From a virus: a stretch of 62,559 nt of DNA. The stretch covers positions 1 to 62,559 of IMG/VR virus record IMGVR_UViG_3300021090_000020, one strand, 5' to 3'. Below, one piece after another: positions 48,908-55,800 of this stretch. The notes under the pieces are model-generated. The model ran no database searches. It saw only the letters and a program-made list of their open reading frames with translations, and was not told the DNA's origin. A program made the translations under genes and the position numbers. The first letter of the stretch is position 1; each line of letters opens with the position of its first letter.

Positions 48908-49518
48908 CGGGCCACCGAGAGCACGCGCGGCCACGGCTCTTGCGTGGCGCGACCGTGAACAGCGAGATTCCAATGACCGTTGTCGGCATAGCCCCAGCGC
49001 GCGCCGCTGATGACGCCGCATTTGTCGGCGGCGGCATTGGCGACTGATCGCGGAATATGCGGCGAGGTCACATCGCGGCGCACCTGATTGATGTCGAGGG
49101 CGCGGCCGGAAGGATGCAGGCTGCCGCGCACGGTGCCGTTGCCGTAGCCGCGCATAGCCTTGATGCGCGCGCCAGCAGCCTCGACGTGATCGACCACGCA
49201 TTGCAACGCGGCGCGCGCGCCCGGAGATACCCGAACGGCAATGCCTCTACTGGATTTTACTGTAGTGCCTTTCGCGCCGAGCACTGGCCACGCCCGATGC
49301 CGGCGGGATGTGGCTCTCTCCCTGGTCACAGCCAGCGCGCCCATGCAGGTCACGCGGCCGTTGTTGTCGTAGGAGCAGGGCGCGGAGGTGACGTAGCCGC
49401 GTTCGCGCGCCTGCGCCGGCATCGACGCGAGCAGCAGAAGCGCGATGGCAAGTCCGGTGCCGGCGAGCATCGACAGGATTGCGGTGGTGGGATCTTCCGC
49501 GTCGTCGGGGTGTGTCAT
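48904..49518 (-). CDS. M15-like D,D-peptidase with N-terminal membrane/signal segment
   Basis: 204 residues from ATG 49518. Residues ~14-38 form a signal or anchor ('SMLAGTGLAIALLLLASMPAQA'). The C-terminal half has zinc-peptidase features of the M15/extensin-like group: 'RGSLHPSGRALDINQV' (His and Asp ligands) and 'WGYADNGHWNL' (His). It would cut peptidoglycan cross-links. An exported wall enzyme in the early operon is odd; it may act in lysogeny or help entry. A second lysin is also possible. Confidence 0.65.
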   Translation of the reverse strand: MTHPDDAEDPTTAILSMLAGTGLAIALLLLASMPAQARERGYVTSAPCSYDNNGRVTCMGALAVTRERATSRRHRAWPVLGAKGTTVKSSRGIAVRVSPGARAALQCVVDHVEAAGARIKAMRGYGNGTVRGSLHPSGRALDINQVRRDVTSPHIPRSVANAAADKCGVISGARWGYADNGHWNLAVHGRATQEPWPRVLSVAR

Positions 49519-49523
49519 GGGGT

Positions 49524-49820
49524 TCACCGCACCACGACGCCTTTCGGCGCGCCCTTTTTGAGCCAGTCGCACCACGCTCTCAGCGCATCGCAGCCGGCAG
49601 ACTGATCGGGCGCTTCCGGCACCCCAGGCACCAGAAGCATGTCAGAACCCGGAATCTTGGTCGGGCGTCCGCGCACCTTGCGCGTGCGATAGCCGTGACG
49701 CGCGTGAACTTCGATGAAGTCGCGCAACGTCCTCGCTGGACCGCGCGCGATTGGCAGCGCGCCGTCAGGGACGGAGCGCGCGAAATCGATGTGACCTGAA
49801 GCGTAGCAATAAGCGTGCAT
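49524..49820 (-). CDS. Hypothetical early protein
   Basis: 98 residues from ATG 49820, 'MHAYCYASGHIDFARSVPDGALPIARGP', then Arg-rich middle and 'LLVPGVPEAPDQ'. I recall this protein from Rhizobiales phages; function unknown. Confidence 0.6.
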   Translation of the reverse strand: MHAYCYASGHIDFARSVPDGALPIARGPARTLRDFIEVHARHGYRTRKVRGRPTKIPGSDMLLVPGVPEAPDQSAGCDALRAWCDWLKKGAPKGVVVR

Positions 49821-49825
49821 GATGC

Positions 49826-50080
49826 TCACTCCGCTGTTGCTGTTGCCGGCGCATCGCGCCAGATCGCAATGCCGGCGCCATCGCTTTGCATCGACAGGCC
49901 GCAGGAACATTTCAGGGGATCGAGGCCGGGGTGCTCGTGTGCCTTGTGGCAGCTCGGGCATTCGAAATAGGCGACGACTGCTTCGACGCTCGGGCAGAAT
50001 TTTGATGGCTGGCGCCGCGTGCGGTAGATCGCCATCAGATCGACGCGCTCGGCGTGGGCGGGGATTGCGTTGTTGGTCAT
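49826..50080 (-). CDS. Small hypothetical zinc-binding protein
   Basis: 84 residues from ATG 50080. 'YFECPSCHKAHEHPGLDPLKCSCGL' gives C-x2-C...C-x-C, a zinc site. ATGA overlap upstream. Function unknown. Confidence 0.6.
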   Translation of the reverse strand: MTNNAIPAHAERVDLMAIYRTRRQPSKFCPSVEAVVAYFECPSCHKAHEHPGLDPLKCSCGLSMQSDGAGIAIWRDAPATATAE

Positions 50081-50454
50081 GACGCCCGCCCCCTCGCGTT
50101 TTCGGCGGCTACGATCTCGACGCGCTCCCGCATGCGCAGCGCCCATCGCTCCTCGAATTCCACGTCGGCTGCTGCACACGCCGCGCGCAGAGCGGGTGCC
50201 TCGGCGGCAACGCGGGCGCGAAAATCATCGCGCCATTGTTCGAGCAACGCGTCGACTGCCGCTGCACGCGCCGGATAGGTCGCGAGTTGCGCCGTGAGCC
50301 ATCGATGCGTGCGCCAGCGCTGCACATGGGCGTCGTGCTCCGACGGACCGAACATGAAGGCGAGGCAGTCGCTTGCCGATGAGAAGAGATACGCGCCGGC
50401 CGATGGCCACGCGGCGCCGCCGAATAGTGCGTGGGACCGGGAAAGATCAGCCAT
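50077..50454 (-). CDS. Hypothetical Ala/Arg-rich protein
   Basis: 125 residues, helical with many Ala, Arg and Glu, start 'MADLSRSHALFGGAAWP'. No motif. Overlaps the upstream gene by 8 nt. Confidence 0.55.
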   Translation of the reverse strand: MADLSRSHALFGGAAWPSAGAYLFSSASDCLAFMFGPSEHDAHVQRWRTHRWLTAQLATYPARAAAVDALLEQWRDDFRARVAAEAPALRAACAAADVEFEERWALRMRERVEIVAAENARGRAS

Positions 50455-50905
50455 AGACGATCTCCCCGAGCGCGACGTATTGGAGAAAAACGTCTTGGGT
50501 GATGTTGTCGTCGTTCTCGGCCATCATGTCCCCGAAGTGGTCGGGGGAGTTTTTGGCCATCAACGCGAGGCCCTTGGCGAAGTCGTCCTGATTGCAGCGG
50601 TGGCGTTTTAGGTTGCTGCCCTTCGCCTCTTTGCTCTCGTCGAGAATTTCGATGATCTCAACGGTGAACTGGCCGCCGAAAATCTTTTCCTGGTCGTACC
50701 AGTTGCCAAGCTCGTTGAGTTTCTTCTCCCAAGCGCCGCGCAGATAGACACCCGCGCACCAAGCGCGCGTCATGTGGTTGCCTTCGATGGCGCCAACCAT
50801 CATGTCGGCGATGCGGCGGGCCGGAACCTCAATCTCAATTTTGATGGATGGCGCCGGCAGCGTCGGGGCTTTGGGCGAAGATCGCAGCGCGGGTTGTGTG
50901 GACAC
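50447..50905 (-). CDS. First gene of the leftward early operon, hypothetical
   Basis: 152 residues from GTG 50905, which has GGAGGG 6 nt upstream. A TTG at 50962 would leave no room for a ribosome site beyond the operator and was rejected. 'EIEVPARRIADMMVGAIEGNHMTRAWCAGVYLRG' and 'IEILDESKEAKGSNLKRHRCNQDDFAKGLALMAKNSPDHFGDMM' look conserved. First gene under the leftward operator, so expressed immediately after repressor loss. Confidence 0.65.
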   Translation of the reverse strand: MSTQPALRSSPKAPTLPAPSIKIEIEVPARRIADMMVGAIEGNHMTRAWCAGVYLRGAWEKKLNELGNWYDQEKIFGGQFTVEIIEILDESKEAKGSNLKRHRCNQDDFAKGLALMAKNSPDHFGDMMAENDDNITQDVFLQYVALGEIVYG

Positions 50906-50937
50906 GGGCAGCCCTCCAGAATCGCGAGAGGGCAGGT

Positions 50938-50985
50938 TTACACCAGCGATGTAAGCAGTCAAGCAATTTTACACTTAGAGTGTAA
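50938..50985 (-). promoter_or_regulatory. Leftward early promoter with two operators
   Basis: Two 17-bp dyads, 50969-50985 (TTACACTTAGAGTGTAA, perfect) and 50938-50954 (TTACACCAGCGATGTAA, 5-bp arms), centres 31 bp apart. -35 TTGACT at 50957-50962 (minus strand) and a weak TAAACC near 50935-50940 lie between and over them. They match the operator at 51705. Confidence 0.75.
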
Positions 50986-51042
50986 GGTGGTGCGGCGTAT
51001 GCGCGATCTATCAGCAGGACAGCCAAGAAAAGGTCAGCAAGG

Positions 51043-51072
51043 TTGACGTTGTATTTCTGTGGACGGTAACTC
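51043..51072 (+). promoter_or_regulatory. Promoter candidate
   Basis: TTGACG (51043-51048), 18-nt spacer, TAACTC (51067-51072), 60 nt before the small gene at 51135. Confidence 0.45.
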
Positions 51073-51134
51073 CCCGGCAAAGCTCCCTCGCCTCAGATAG
51101 CGGAAATAAAAAAGACAATCAGGGAGGGAAGCCA

Positions 51135-51323
51135 ATGGGCGACGTCACTCCCTTCAATCGGGGCGGGGGTGACGGGCCGCGCGATCCGCATGAGCTTTGG
51201 CTGCGGCGCCAAGCGCTCCAGATCGCCGCGCAATTGCCGGATAATATCGATGATGCGATGAGAATTGTGCGGTTGGTCGAATTGCTGCTGCGGACCTTCG
51301 TGAACCCGCAATCGCCGACCTAG
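51135..51323 (+). CDS. Small protein inside the immunity region
   Basis: 62 residues with a strong AGGGAGGG ribosome site. 'GPRDPHELWLRRQALQIAAQLPDNIDDAMRIVRLVELL': helical. It converges on the repressor and overlaps its end by 4 nt. Similar small proteins sit in immunity regions of Rhizobiales phages; role unknown. Confidence 0.65.
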   Translation: MGDVTPFNRGGGDGPRDPHELWLRRQALQIAAQLPDNIDDAMRIVRLVELLLRTFVNPQSPT

Positions 51324-51640
51324 GCGCGCTTGGCGCCTTTCTGTTTTTCCAGCCGCTCCATCTCGATCGCCAGCTCATGCGGCAGACCGCGCAGATCGCC
51401 GAAGTAAATATAATCGAGGCTGACGCCCGTGCGCCGGCAGATCGCCATCGCGTTGTCCACGCCAATGCGCGAATCGCCGGTTAGGACATTGTTCCAGGCC
51501 GAAATCCCGATGCCGCAAAGGCGAGCAAAGGCGGAATCGCTGATCGGCCGCGCGTTCTTCTGCGCTGCGCTATAGGCCTGCTGGATCAGGCGCAAACGGT
51601 GCGCCATCGCCCGCCAATCGTGGTTTTTTGGAATAGTCAT
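51320..51640 (-). CDS. CI-like XRE repressor
   Basis: 106 residues from ATG 51640. 'ISDSAFARLCGIGISAWNNVLTGDSRIGVDNAMAICRRTGVSLDYIYFG' is an HTH (XRE-like) followed by a short C-terminus. It lies between matching operators at 50938-50985 and 51705-51721, divergent from the Cro-like gene, the classic lysogeny switch. The longer frame to 51727 would read through the operator and was rejected. No peptidase domain for RecA-dependent cleavage, so induction may work differently. Confidence 0.75.
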   Translation of the reverse strand: MTIPKNHDWRAMAHRLRLIQQAYSAAQKNARPISDSAFARLCGIGISAWNNVLTGDSRIGVDNAMAICRRTGVSLDYIYFGDLRGLPHELAIEMERLEKQKGAKRA

Positions 51641-51696
51641 TGCGGCGGAAAGGCTTTCAAAATCCGCCCCTTGCCGCCATCTATGAGACACCAAAC

Positions 51697-51724
51697 TTGA
51701 CACCTTACACCTCAAGTGTAATTT
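51697..51724 (+). promoter_or_regulatory. Rightward early promoter with operator
   Basis: TTGACA (51697-51702), 16-nt spacer, TAATTT (51719-51724). The operator TTACACCTCAAGTGTAA (51705-51721) fills the spacer, so a bound repressor would block polymerase. Drives the Cro-like gene at 51734. Confidence 0.85.
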
Positions 51725-51733
51725 CATCGGCCC

Positions 51734-51964
51734 ATGAAGATTCGGACCCTCTCAACGGTTGATGCAGTCATCGACGAAATCGGCTCCTTGCGCCTCCAGG
51801 AGATCACCGGGAAGCGAAGCGCCAACCTGACCAACTGGCGCGAACGCGGTCGTTTCCCTCCCACCACCTTCAAAGTCATGGAAGCCGAGTTGAAGCGACT
51901 GCATTGTCGCGCGCGCGGCTCGCTGTGGAGCCAGATAGAAGTCGTGAAGTCGCGCGCGGCTTAA
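51734..51964 (+). CDS. Cro-like regulator
   Basis: 76 residues, ATG 51734. 'VDAVIDEIGSLRLQEITGKRSANLTNWRERGRFPPTTFKVMEAEL' is an HTH of the Cro/YdaS type, with the recognition helix around 'SANLTNWRE'. First gene under the rightward operator; would repress the repressor gene and open the lytic path. Confidence 0.8.
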   Translation: MKIRTLSTVDAVIDEIGSLRLQEITGKRSANLTNWRERGRFPPTTFKVMEAELKRLHCRARGSLWSQIEVVKSRAA

Positions 51965-51971
51965 GGAGGAC

Positions 51972-52061
51972 ATGAGGCGAGCCGCCGTTGTTTCCAGGCC
52001 CTCATCCGCTGCGATGAGGGTGATCCTGCGGTGGCGTAGGATTTTGCGGCGGCTCACCTGA
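51972..52061 (+). CDS. Very small basic protein (29 aa)
   Basis: ATG 51972 has a perfect AGGAGG 6 nt upstream. Arg-rich, ends at TGA 52059-52061. It follows the Cro-like gene by 7 nt. The perfect ribosome site supports translation; function unknown. Confidence 0.45.
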   Translation: MRRAAVVSRPSSAAMRVILRWRRILRRLT

Positions 52062-52103
52062 TGTTCATTGCGTTCGAGTGTGCGTGTCAGGAGTGCGTGA
52101 GTC

Positions 52104-52457
52104 TTGGAAAGTTTGTCCCGCGCTCGGGAAAAGTTGTCCCGCGTATCCATGACCGAGTTGCGTCGCCTTGTCGCCGCGGTGGCAGGTCCAAAGCAATGGA
52201 CCGACACCCGCGATAGCTGGCTGCACCGCGCGGCGCGGCGGGCCGGTCTTGGCGACCGCATGATGAAGCGGCTGTTTTACGCGGAGATCGACGACCCCGA
52301 CCATCCGGCGGTCGTCAAACTGATGGAAGCGGCGGCGCACTATGAAACCGAAAACCTCGCGGATCGCCTCGACGAGATGGCGCAGACCTTGCGCCGGCTT
52401 ATCGTGGTGCGGGGAAGGGCGGGCGAACCATGCCTGCCCTTGAGCAAGCCCCGGTAA
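52104..52457 (+). CDS. Hypothetical early regulator-like protein
   Basis: 117 residues from TTG 52104 (AGGAG 10 nt upstream); ATG 52149 is the shorter alternative without a ribosome site. 'MTELRRLVAAVAGPKQWTDTRDSWLHRAARRAGLGDRMMKRLFYAEI' has a helix-turn-helix feel (ARRAGLGDRMMKRLFY). The rest is helical. Recalls small regulators next to cro in Rhizobiales phages. Confidence 0.55.
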   Translation: MESLSRAREKLSRVSMTELRRLVAAVAGPKQWTDTRDSWLHRAARRAGLGDRMMKRLFYAEIDDPDHPAVVKLMEAAAHYETENLADRLDEMAQTLRRLIVVRGRAGEPCLPLSKPR

Positions 52458-52699
52458 GCACCACCGCATTCTCAACCCCGCGCGGCGCCTGGGTGATCTA
52501 CCGCGAGCGCCAGGATCATGTTTCCGGTGAGCGCTACGTCGCGCGCAAGTTCTACATCGGCAAGCTGTTCACCTTCGACGCCGATGAAGAATTACACGCC
52601 GACACCATCGAGGAAGCGCGCGCCTTGCTGCCGCCTGGGCTGATCAATGTCGGACGGCAGGATGGCGACGAGTTCGAAGTCATCGAGACGTGGTGCTAG
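52430..52699 (+). CDS. Hypothetical early protein
   Basis: 89 residues, ATG 52430, overlapping the previous gene by 28 nt. Beta-rich ('RGAWVIYRERQDHVSGERYVARKFYIG'). Function unknown. Confidence 0.6.
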   Translation: MPALEQAPVSTTAFSTPRGAWVIYRERQDHVSGERYVARKFYIGKLFTFDADEELHADTIEEARALLPPGLINVGRQDGDEFEVIETWC

Positions 52700-52702
52700 C
52701 CC

Positions 52703-53065
52703 ATGCTGACCAGACAAAACCTCGACGCCACCTTCGCCGTCCTGGTCGCGAAAGCCGTTGCCGGCGAGCGCTGCCCGCAACGCGGCCGGATCAACACCGA
52801 TGGCTTGAATTCGGCATGGGTGGTGGAACTTGCGCACGCCGGCCGCATCCGTATTGAGATTTCTGGCCAAAACTATCGCACTGTCGAAATCCTCAAAGGC
52901 CCACACAAGGGAAAAACAACTGCGCCCGATCCGCACCGCAGTAGGCCCTGGAAGATCATCGACCAAAACGGCACGCGCACACTGAGCGGCAGCGTGAGGT
53001 CTCCACCGAGAAAATTGCCGTCGGCGCCGCGGCTGCTGCCCTACGCCGGCAAGGAGAAATTATGA
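52703..53065 (+). CDS. Hypothetical early protein
   Basis: 120 residues, ATG 52703, basic C-terminus. No motif. Stop overlaps the DUF1376 gene start (ATGA). Confidence 0.6.
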   Translation: MLTRQNLDATFAVLVAKAVAGERCPQRGRINTDGLNSAWVVELAHAGRIRIEISGQNYRTVEILKGPHKGKTTAPDPHRSRPWKIIDQNGTRTLSGSVRSPPRKLPSAPRLLPYAGKEKL

Positions 53066-53988
53066 GTCGGCCTTGGATGCCACTTTACGTCGCGGACTAC
53101 CTTGGCGATACCCGCCATCTGACGGCGGCACAGCACGGTGCGTACCTGCTTTTGTTGATGCACTACTGGCAACACGGAGAACTGCCGGACGACGATCAGC
53201 AGCTTGCTCGCATAGCCAGCATGACTGACGATGAGTGGAGAGTAGCAAGACCTGTTGTTCGGGCGTTTTTTCAGGACGGGTGGTATAATAAACGGCTTGT
53301 TCGAGAGTTAGCCGAATCCGCTGCGGCTTACGAGAGACGCAGCGCGGCCGGTAAAAAACGTCACATAGCCAAACCCCCTCCACCCCAGCAATGTTCCAGC
53401 ATTGACCTAGCATTACATCAGCAATCACTACCACAAGAACAAGAAGTAGATGGTGGTGGTGGCGCGCGCGCGCGCGACCCCGTTGTTTCACGTGAAACCA
53501 GCCTGATCTCATCGGAGGCCATGGTGATAGCGGACGATCTCGCGGTGATCGCGGGTCACGATCCGCGATTTTTGCCGCCGGGTTTTGCCGGCGCGGCAAT
53601 GCGAGTTCAAGCTTGGCTCAATTACGGATGGACGCGCGAGGTGATGGTCGCCGCGGCGCGCGGAGCCATGTCGCGCAAGGCGGATGGTCCGCCGCAGACC
53701 GTGAACTATTTCGAAAAACCGATCAGCCGGATGGTCGCGCAGCAATCGGCGCCGATCGCAACTGTGGAGGAAAATCATGTCGCCCAATCTTCCGGCGTTC
53801 AGAGTGGAGCGGGCCGTCGAAACAATCAAAGCACTATCCTTGCCGGATTTACTGCAGCGCTCAGTGAGTGCTCTGGGTCACGCCTCGGTCCAGGGCCCGC
53901 CAAAAATCTGGAAGGGGATAGAATACCGGCAATCGCACATGGTCACAACGATCCCGCGCCAGTTCGCGCCGTCGCCGGAAGATCGTGA
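53062..53988 (+). CDS. DUF1376 replication-associated protein
   Basis: 308 residues. Residues 1-95 form DUF1376 ('WMPLYVADYLGDTRHLTAAQHGAYLLLLMHYW', 'LARIASMTDDEW', 'FFQDGW'), a winged-helix-type domain typical of phage replication initiators. The middle (~100-140) is coded by the iteron-like repeats, CG tract and parS-like site. The region after residue ~145 is another folded segment. The last 212 nt overlap the next gene. Analogous to lambda O, whose gene contains the origin. Confidence 0.75.
   Translation: MSRPWMPLYVADYLGDTRHLTAAQHGAYLLLLMHYWQHGELPDDDQQLARIASMTDDEWRVARPVVRAFFQDGWYNKRLVRELAESAAAYERRSAAGKKRHIAKPPPPQQCSSIDLALHQQSLPQEQEVDGGGGARARDPVVSRETSLISSEAMVIADDLAVIAGHDPRFLPPGFAGAAMRVQAWLNYGWTREVMVAAARGAMSRKADGPPQTVNYFEKPISRMVAQQSAPIATVEENHVAQSSGVQSGAGRRNNQSTILAGFTAALSECSGSRLGPGPAKNLEGDRIPAIAHGHNDPAPVRAVAGRS
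53387..53430. other. Iteron-like repeats, candidate replication origin
   Basis: Four 11-bp phased repeats starting at 53387, 53398, 53409 and 53420, each beginning AGCA(A/T)T, inside the DUF1376 gene. Then an A/C-rich easily melted stretch and an alternating CG tract (53461-53476). Confidence 0.5.
53484..53499. promoter_or_regulatory. parS-like site (15/16)
   Basis: TGTTTCACGTGAAACC matches the bacterial parS consensus at all but the last base. It lies 54 bp downstream of the iteron-like repeats. Confidence 0.7.
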
Positions 53989-54556
53989 GGCCATCGCGAA
54001 GCGGATAGCGGAGTTACGGCGTTGCGTCGCGCATTGCGACATCGATCAGTCCTGCGCATTGGTGGCGCAACTGCAACTGCAACTCGCGTCGAAAACCTTA
54101 ACCGACGAAGGCGCTAAGGCGCTGGCGAAGGGCTTTATCGCGGTGGTGGAAGACATACCTACTTTCGCCGTGGCCGAGGCCTGCCGGCGCTGGTTACGCG
54201 CCGAAACCGGGAAGATCGGCGATGGCAAAGACGCCTATGTCCCGCGCTTCGTATTCGCGCCGTCGCCGCCAGAACTTGCGATGGTGGCGCGGCCCATCGT
54301 GTTCGTGGCGACGGTGCAGATCAGCCAACTCAAGCGCTTGCTTGAAGCGAAGATTGTCGAGGATTTTCCGGAACGGCCGGAACTGGCGCACCTTGCTGGT
54401 AAAGCCGTTTCCGGCCTTGCCGCCAGCATGAAGGCGCCGATGACGGGTTACGCCGTCGAAGCTGATCTGCCTGCCGACGGCCAACACGCTTTGCGGGTCC
54501 AGGCCGACCTGACCGCACGCAAGGAACGTAATGCGATGCGCGAGCAGACAGCATGA
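53777..54556 (+). CDS. Hypothetical replication-region protein
   Basis: 259 residues from ATG 53777, chosen for its excellent GGAGGAAA site although it overlaps DUF1376 by 212 nt; ATG 53939 is the alternative. The core from ~60 ('FAPSPEDREAIAKRIAELRRCV', 'ALAKGFIAVVEDIPTFAVAEACRRWLR', 'YVPRFVFAPSPPELAMVARP') looks conserved and follows DUF1376 genes elsewhere as I recall. Might be the helicase loader, but no AAA+ motif is visible. Confidence 0.6.
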   Translation: MSPNLPAFRVERAVETIKALSLPDLLQRSVSALGHASVQGPPKIWKGIEYRQSHMVTTIPRQFAPSPEDREAIAKRIAELRRCVAHCDIDQSCALVAQLQLQLASKTLTDEGAKALAKGFIAVVEDIPTFAVAEACRRWLRAETGKIGDGKDAYVPRFVFAPSPPELAMVARPIVFVATVQISQLKRLLEAKIVEDFPERPELAHLAGKAVSGLAASMKAPMTGYAVEADLPADGQHALRVQADLTARKERNAMREQTA

Positions 54557-54879
54557 CCGCTCGAGCATCACTCCAGACCGCGATCAAGGATCCCGACGCC
54601 GCCCAGGCCAAGAAGCTGCTGGCCGAGCTCGAGGAGGTGGTGCGCGACCTGGCGCCGCTGCTTATCGAGGCCCGAGTAAGGCTCGCGCACGTCTTTGGGG
54701 AGGGCCGTGAGTTGCAGGTGGCGCAGGCCATCTATCCCACGCCGGTGCGGATCGCCAGCACGCCACTGGGGCGCTCGTTCTTCCCGGATGCGTTCCGGTC
54801 GGTTGCCGCGCTGCGGCGCGCCGTGGACGACGCCAAGGTGATTGCCGCGCAGGTGCGGGAGCTTCCGGGGAAGGTTTGA
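54553..54879 (+). CDS. Hypothetical early protein
   Basis: 108 residues, ATGA overlap upstream. Helical, Ala/Val/Leu-rich, ending 'IAAQVRELPGKV'. No motif. Confidence 0.6.
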   Translation: MTARASLQTAIKDPDAAQAKKLLAELEEVVRDLAPLLIEARVRLAHVFGEGRELQVAQAIYPTPVRIASTPLGRSFFPDAFRSVAALRRAVDDAKVIAAQVRELPGKV

Positions 54880-54894
54880 AGAGGGAATTCCTAC

Positions 54895-55347
54895 ATGAAA
54901 GAGCCAGTTGACCACATCTTGCGCCCTTGCCTCCCGTGGCGGACCGATGATGCAGCGATCACCGAATGCGGATACGCTGCGGGGTCGGTAAAGACGATTA
55001 CGCGGCCGGAGTTCTTCCAGCGCATCAAAGACCTAGGCAAGCAGCGCACGGCCATGCTGACGTGCATGACGTGCGCTCAAACTGCCGAGCGATGGGGAAC
55101 GTGGGATGATGACCCGCGCCGCGCGCTCGACCGAGAGATCACTTGGGAATACGGCGGCGGCTACCGGGCGCGCGCGGATCGCGGCGAGCGTCTCAAGGAC
55201 GAGTTGCTGGCTATCGCTGCGCTGATCGAGGCACGTCGCGACGAGTTCGACACATTTATGGCCACGACAGAGCAGCGGCGCGAGTGGCTTGAGAAGAAAG
55301 CGGCGCTTGATCAGAAACGACCAGCACGCAGTTCTTCCCCACTTTAG
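54895..55347 (+). CDS. Hypothetical early protein with Cys pair
   Basis: 150 residues, ATG 54895, 'LPWRTDD', 'AMLTCMTCAQTAERWGTW'; coiled coil near the end. Last gene before an AT-rich promoter region. Function unknown. Confidence 0.6.
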   Translation: MKEPVDHILRPCLPWRTDDAAITECGYAAGSVKTITRPEFFQRIKDLGKQRTAMLTCMTCAQTAERWGTWDDDPRRALDREITWEYGGGYRARADRGERLKDELLAIAALIEARRDEFDTFMATTEQRREWLEKKAALDQKRPARSSSPL

Positions 55348-55397
55348 CCCGCTAAATCATCGCTTTAACTCTATCAAGCAACTCATTGTCATATCAC

Positions 55398-55441
55398 TGG
55401 ATTTTATGTACCGAATAGGCCTATAGTGCTGACCTATTCGG
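55398..55441 (+). promoter_or_regulatory. Promoter with operator dyad
   Basis: A 9-bp inverted repeat CCGAATAGG (55411-55419) / CCTATTCGG (55433-55441) with a -10-like TATAGT (55422-55427) in its centre and a weak TGGATT (55398-55403) upstream. A bound protein would cover the promoter of the gene at 55449. Confidence 0.5.
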
Positions 55442-55448
55442 GGGTCGG

Positions 55449-55703
55449 ATGGCCGACACACAGCACTGCGATCATCCGGCGCAGCCGGTGCGCGAGGACG
55501 CGGCCGGCGCCGGCGCGTGCCCCTTTAAGGTGGGCGAAACGGTTACGGTCATAGGAGTGGTTGCCAAGGTGTGGCCGCGCGAAGAGGGACAGGCGCAGCA
55601 GTGCGTGCACGTCCGATTCAGGGGCACCGTCCAAGGGAGCGCGATGTTCACGCCGGTTCCTATCGACATCATCCGCTCCGCGCCCGGTGGGGGATCAACA
55701 TGA
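55449..55703 (+). CDS. Small beta-rich hypothetical protein
   Basis: 84 residues. 'FKVGETVTVIGVVAKVWPREEGQAQQCVHVRFRGTV' looks like a small OB or SH3-like barrel. The start has two His/Cys. First gene after the dyad promoter. Function unknown. Confidence 0.55.
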   Translation: MADTQHCDHPAQPVREDAAGAGACPFKVGETVTVIGVVAKVWPREEGQAQQCVHVRFRGTVQGSAMFTPVPIDIIRSAPGGGST

Positions 55704-55800
55704 AAATGTAACCGCGTCGATTCGGTGCGGCTCTGTGAGGGGCGCCGCGCGCGAAATATAACAAAATTGCTATATCGGACACAGGAGCCATCGGCAGCGT

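Noticed and set aside
50906-50962. TTG 50962 as the start of the first leftward early gene
   Set aside because: It would lie next to the operator and inside the -35; GTG 50905 has a strong ribosome site.
52061-52219. 52-codon frame from ATG 52061
   Set aside because: Overlaps the better-supported gene at 52104 over most of its length and reads as Arg-rich shadow after codon ~30.
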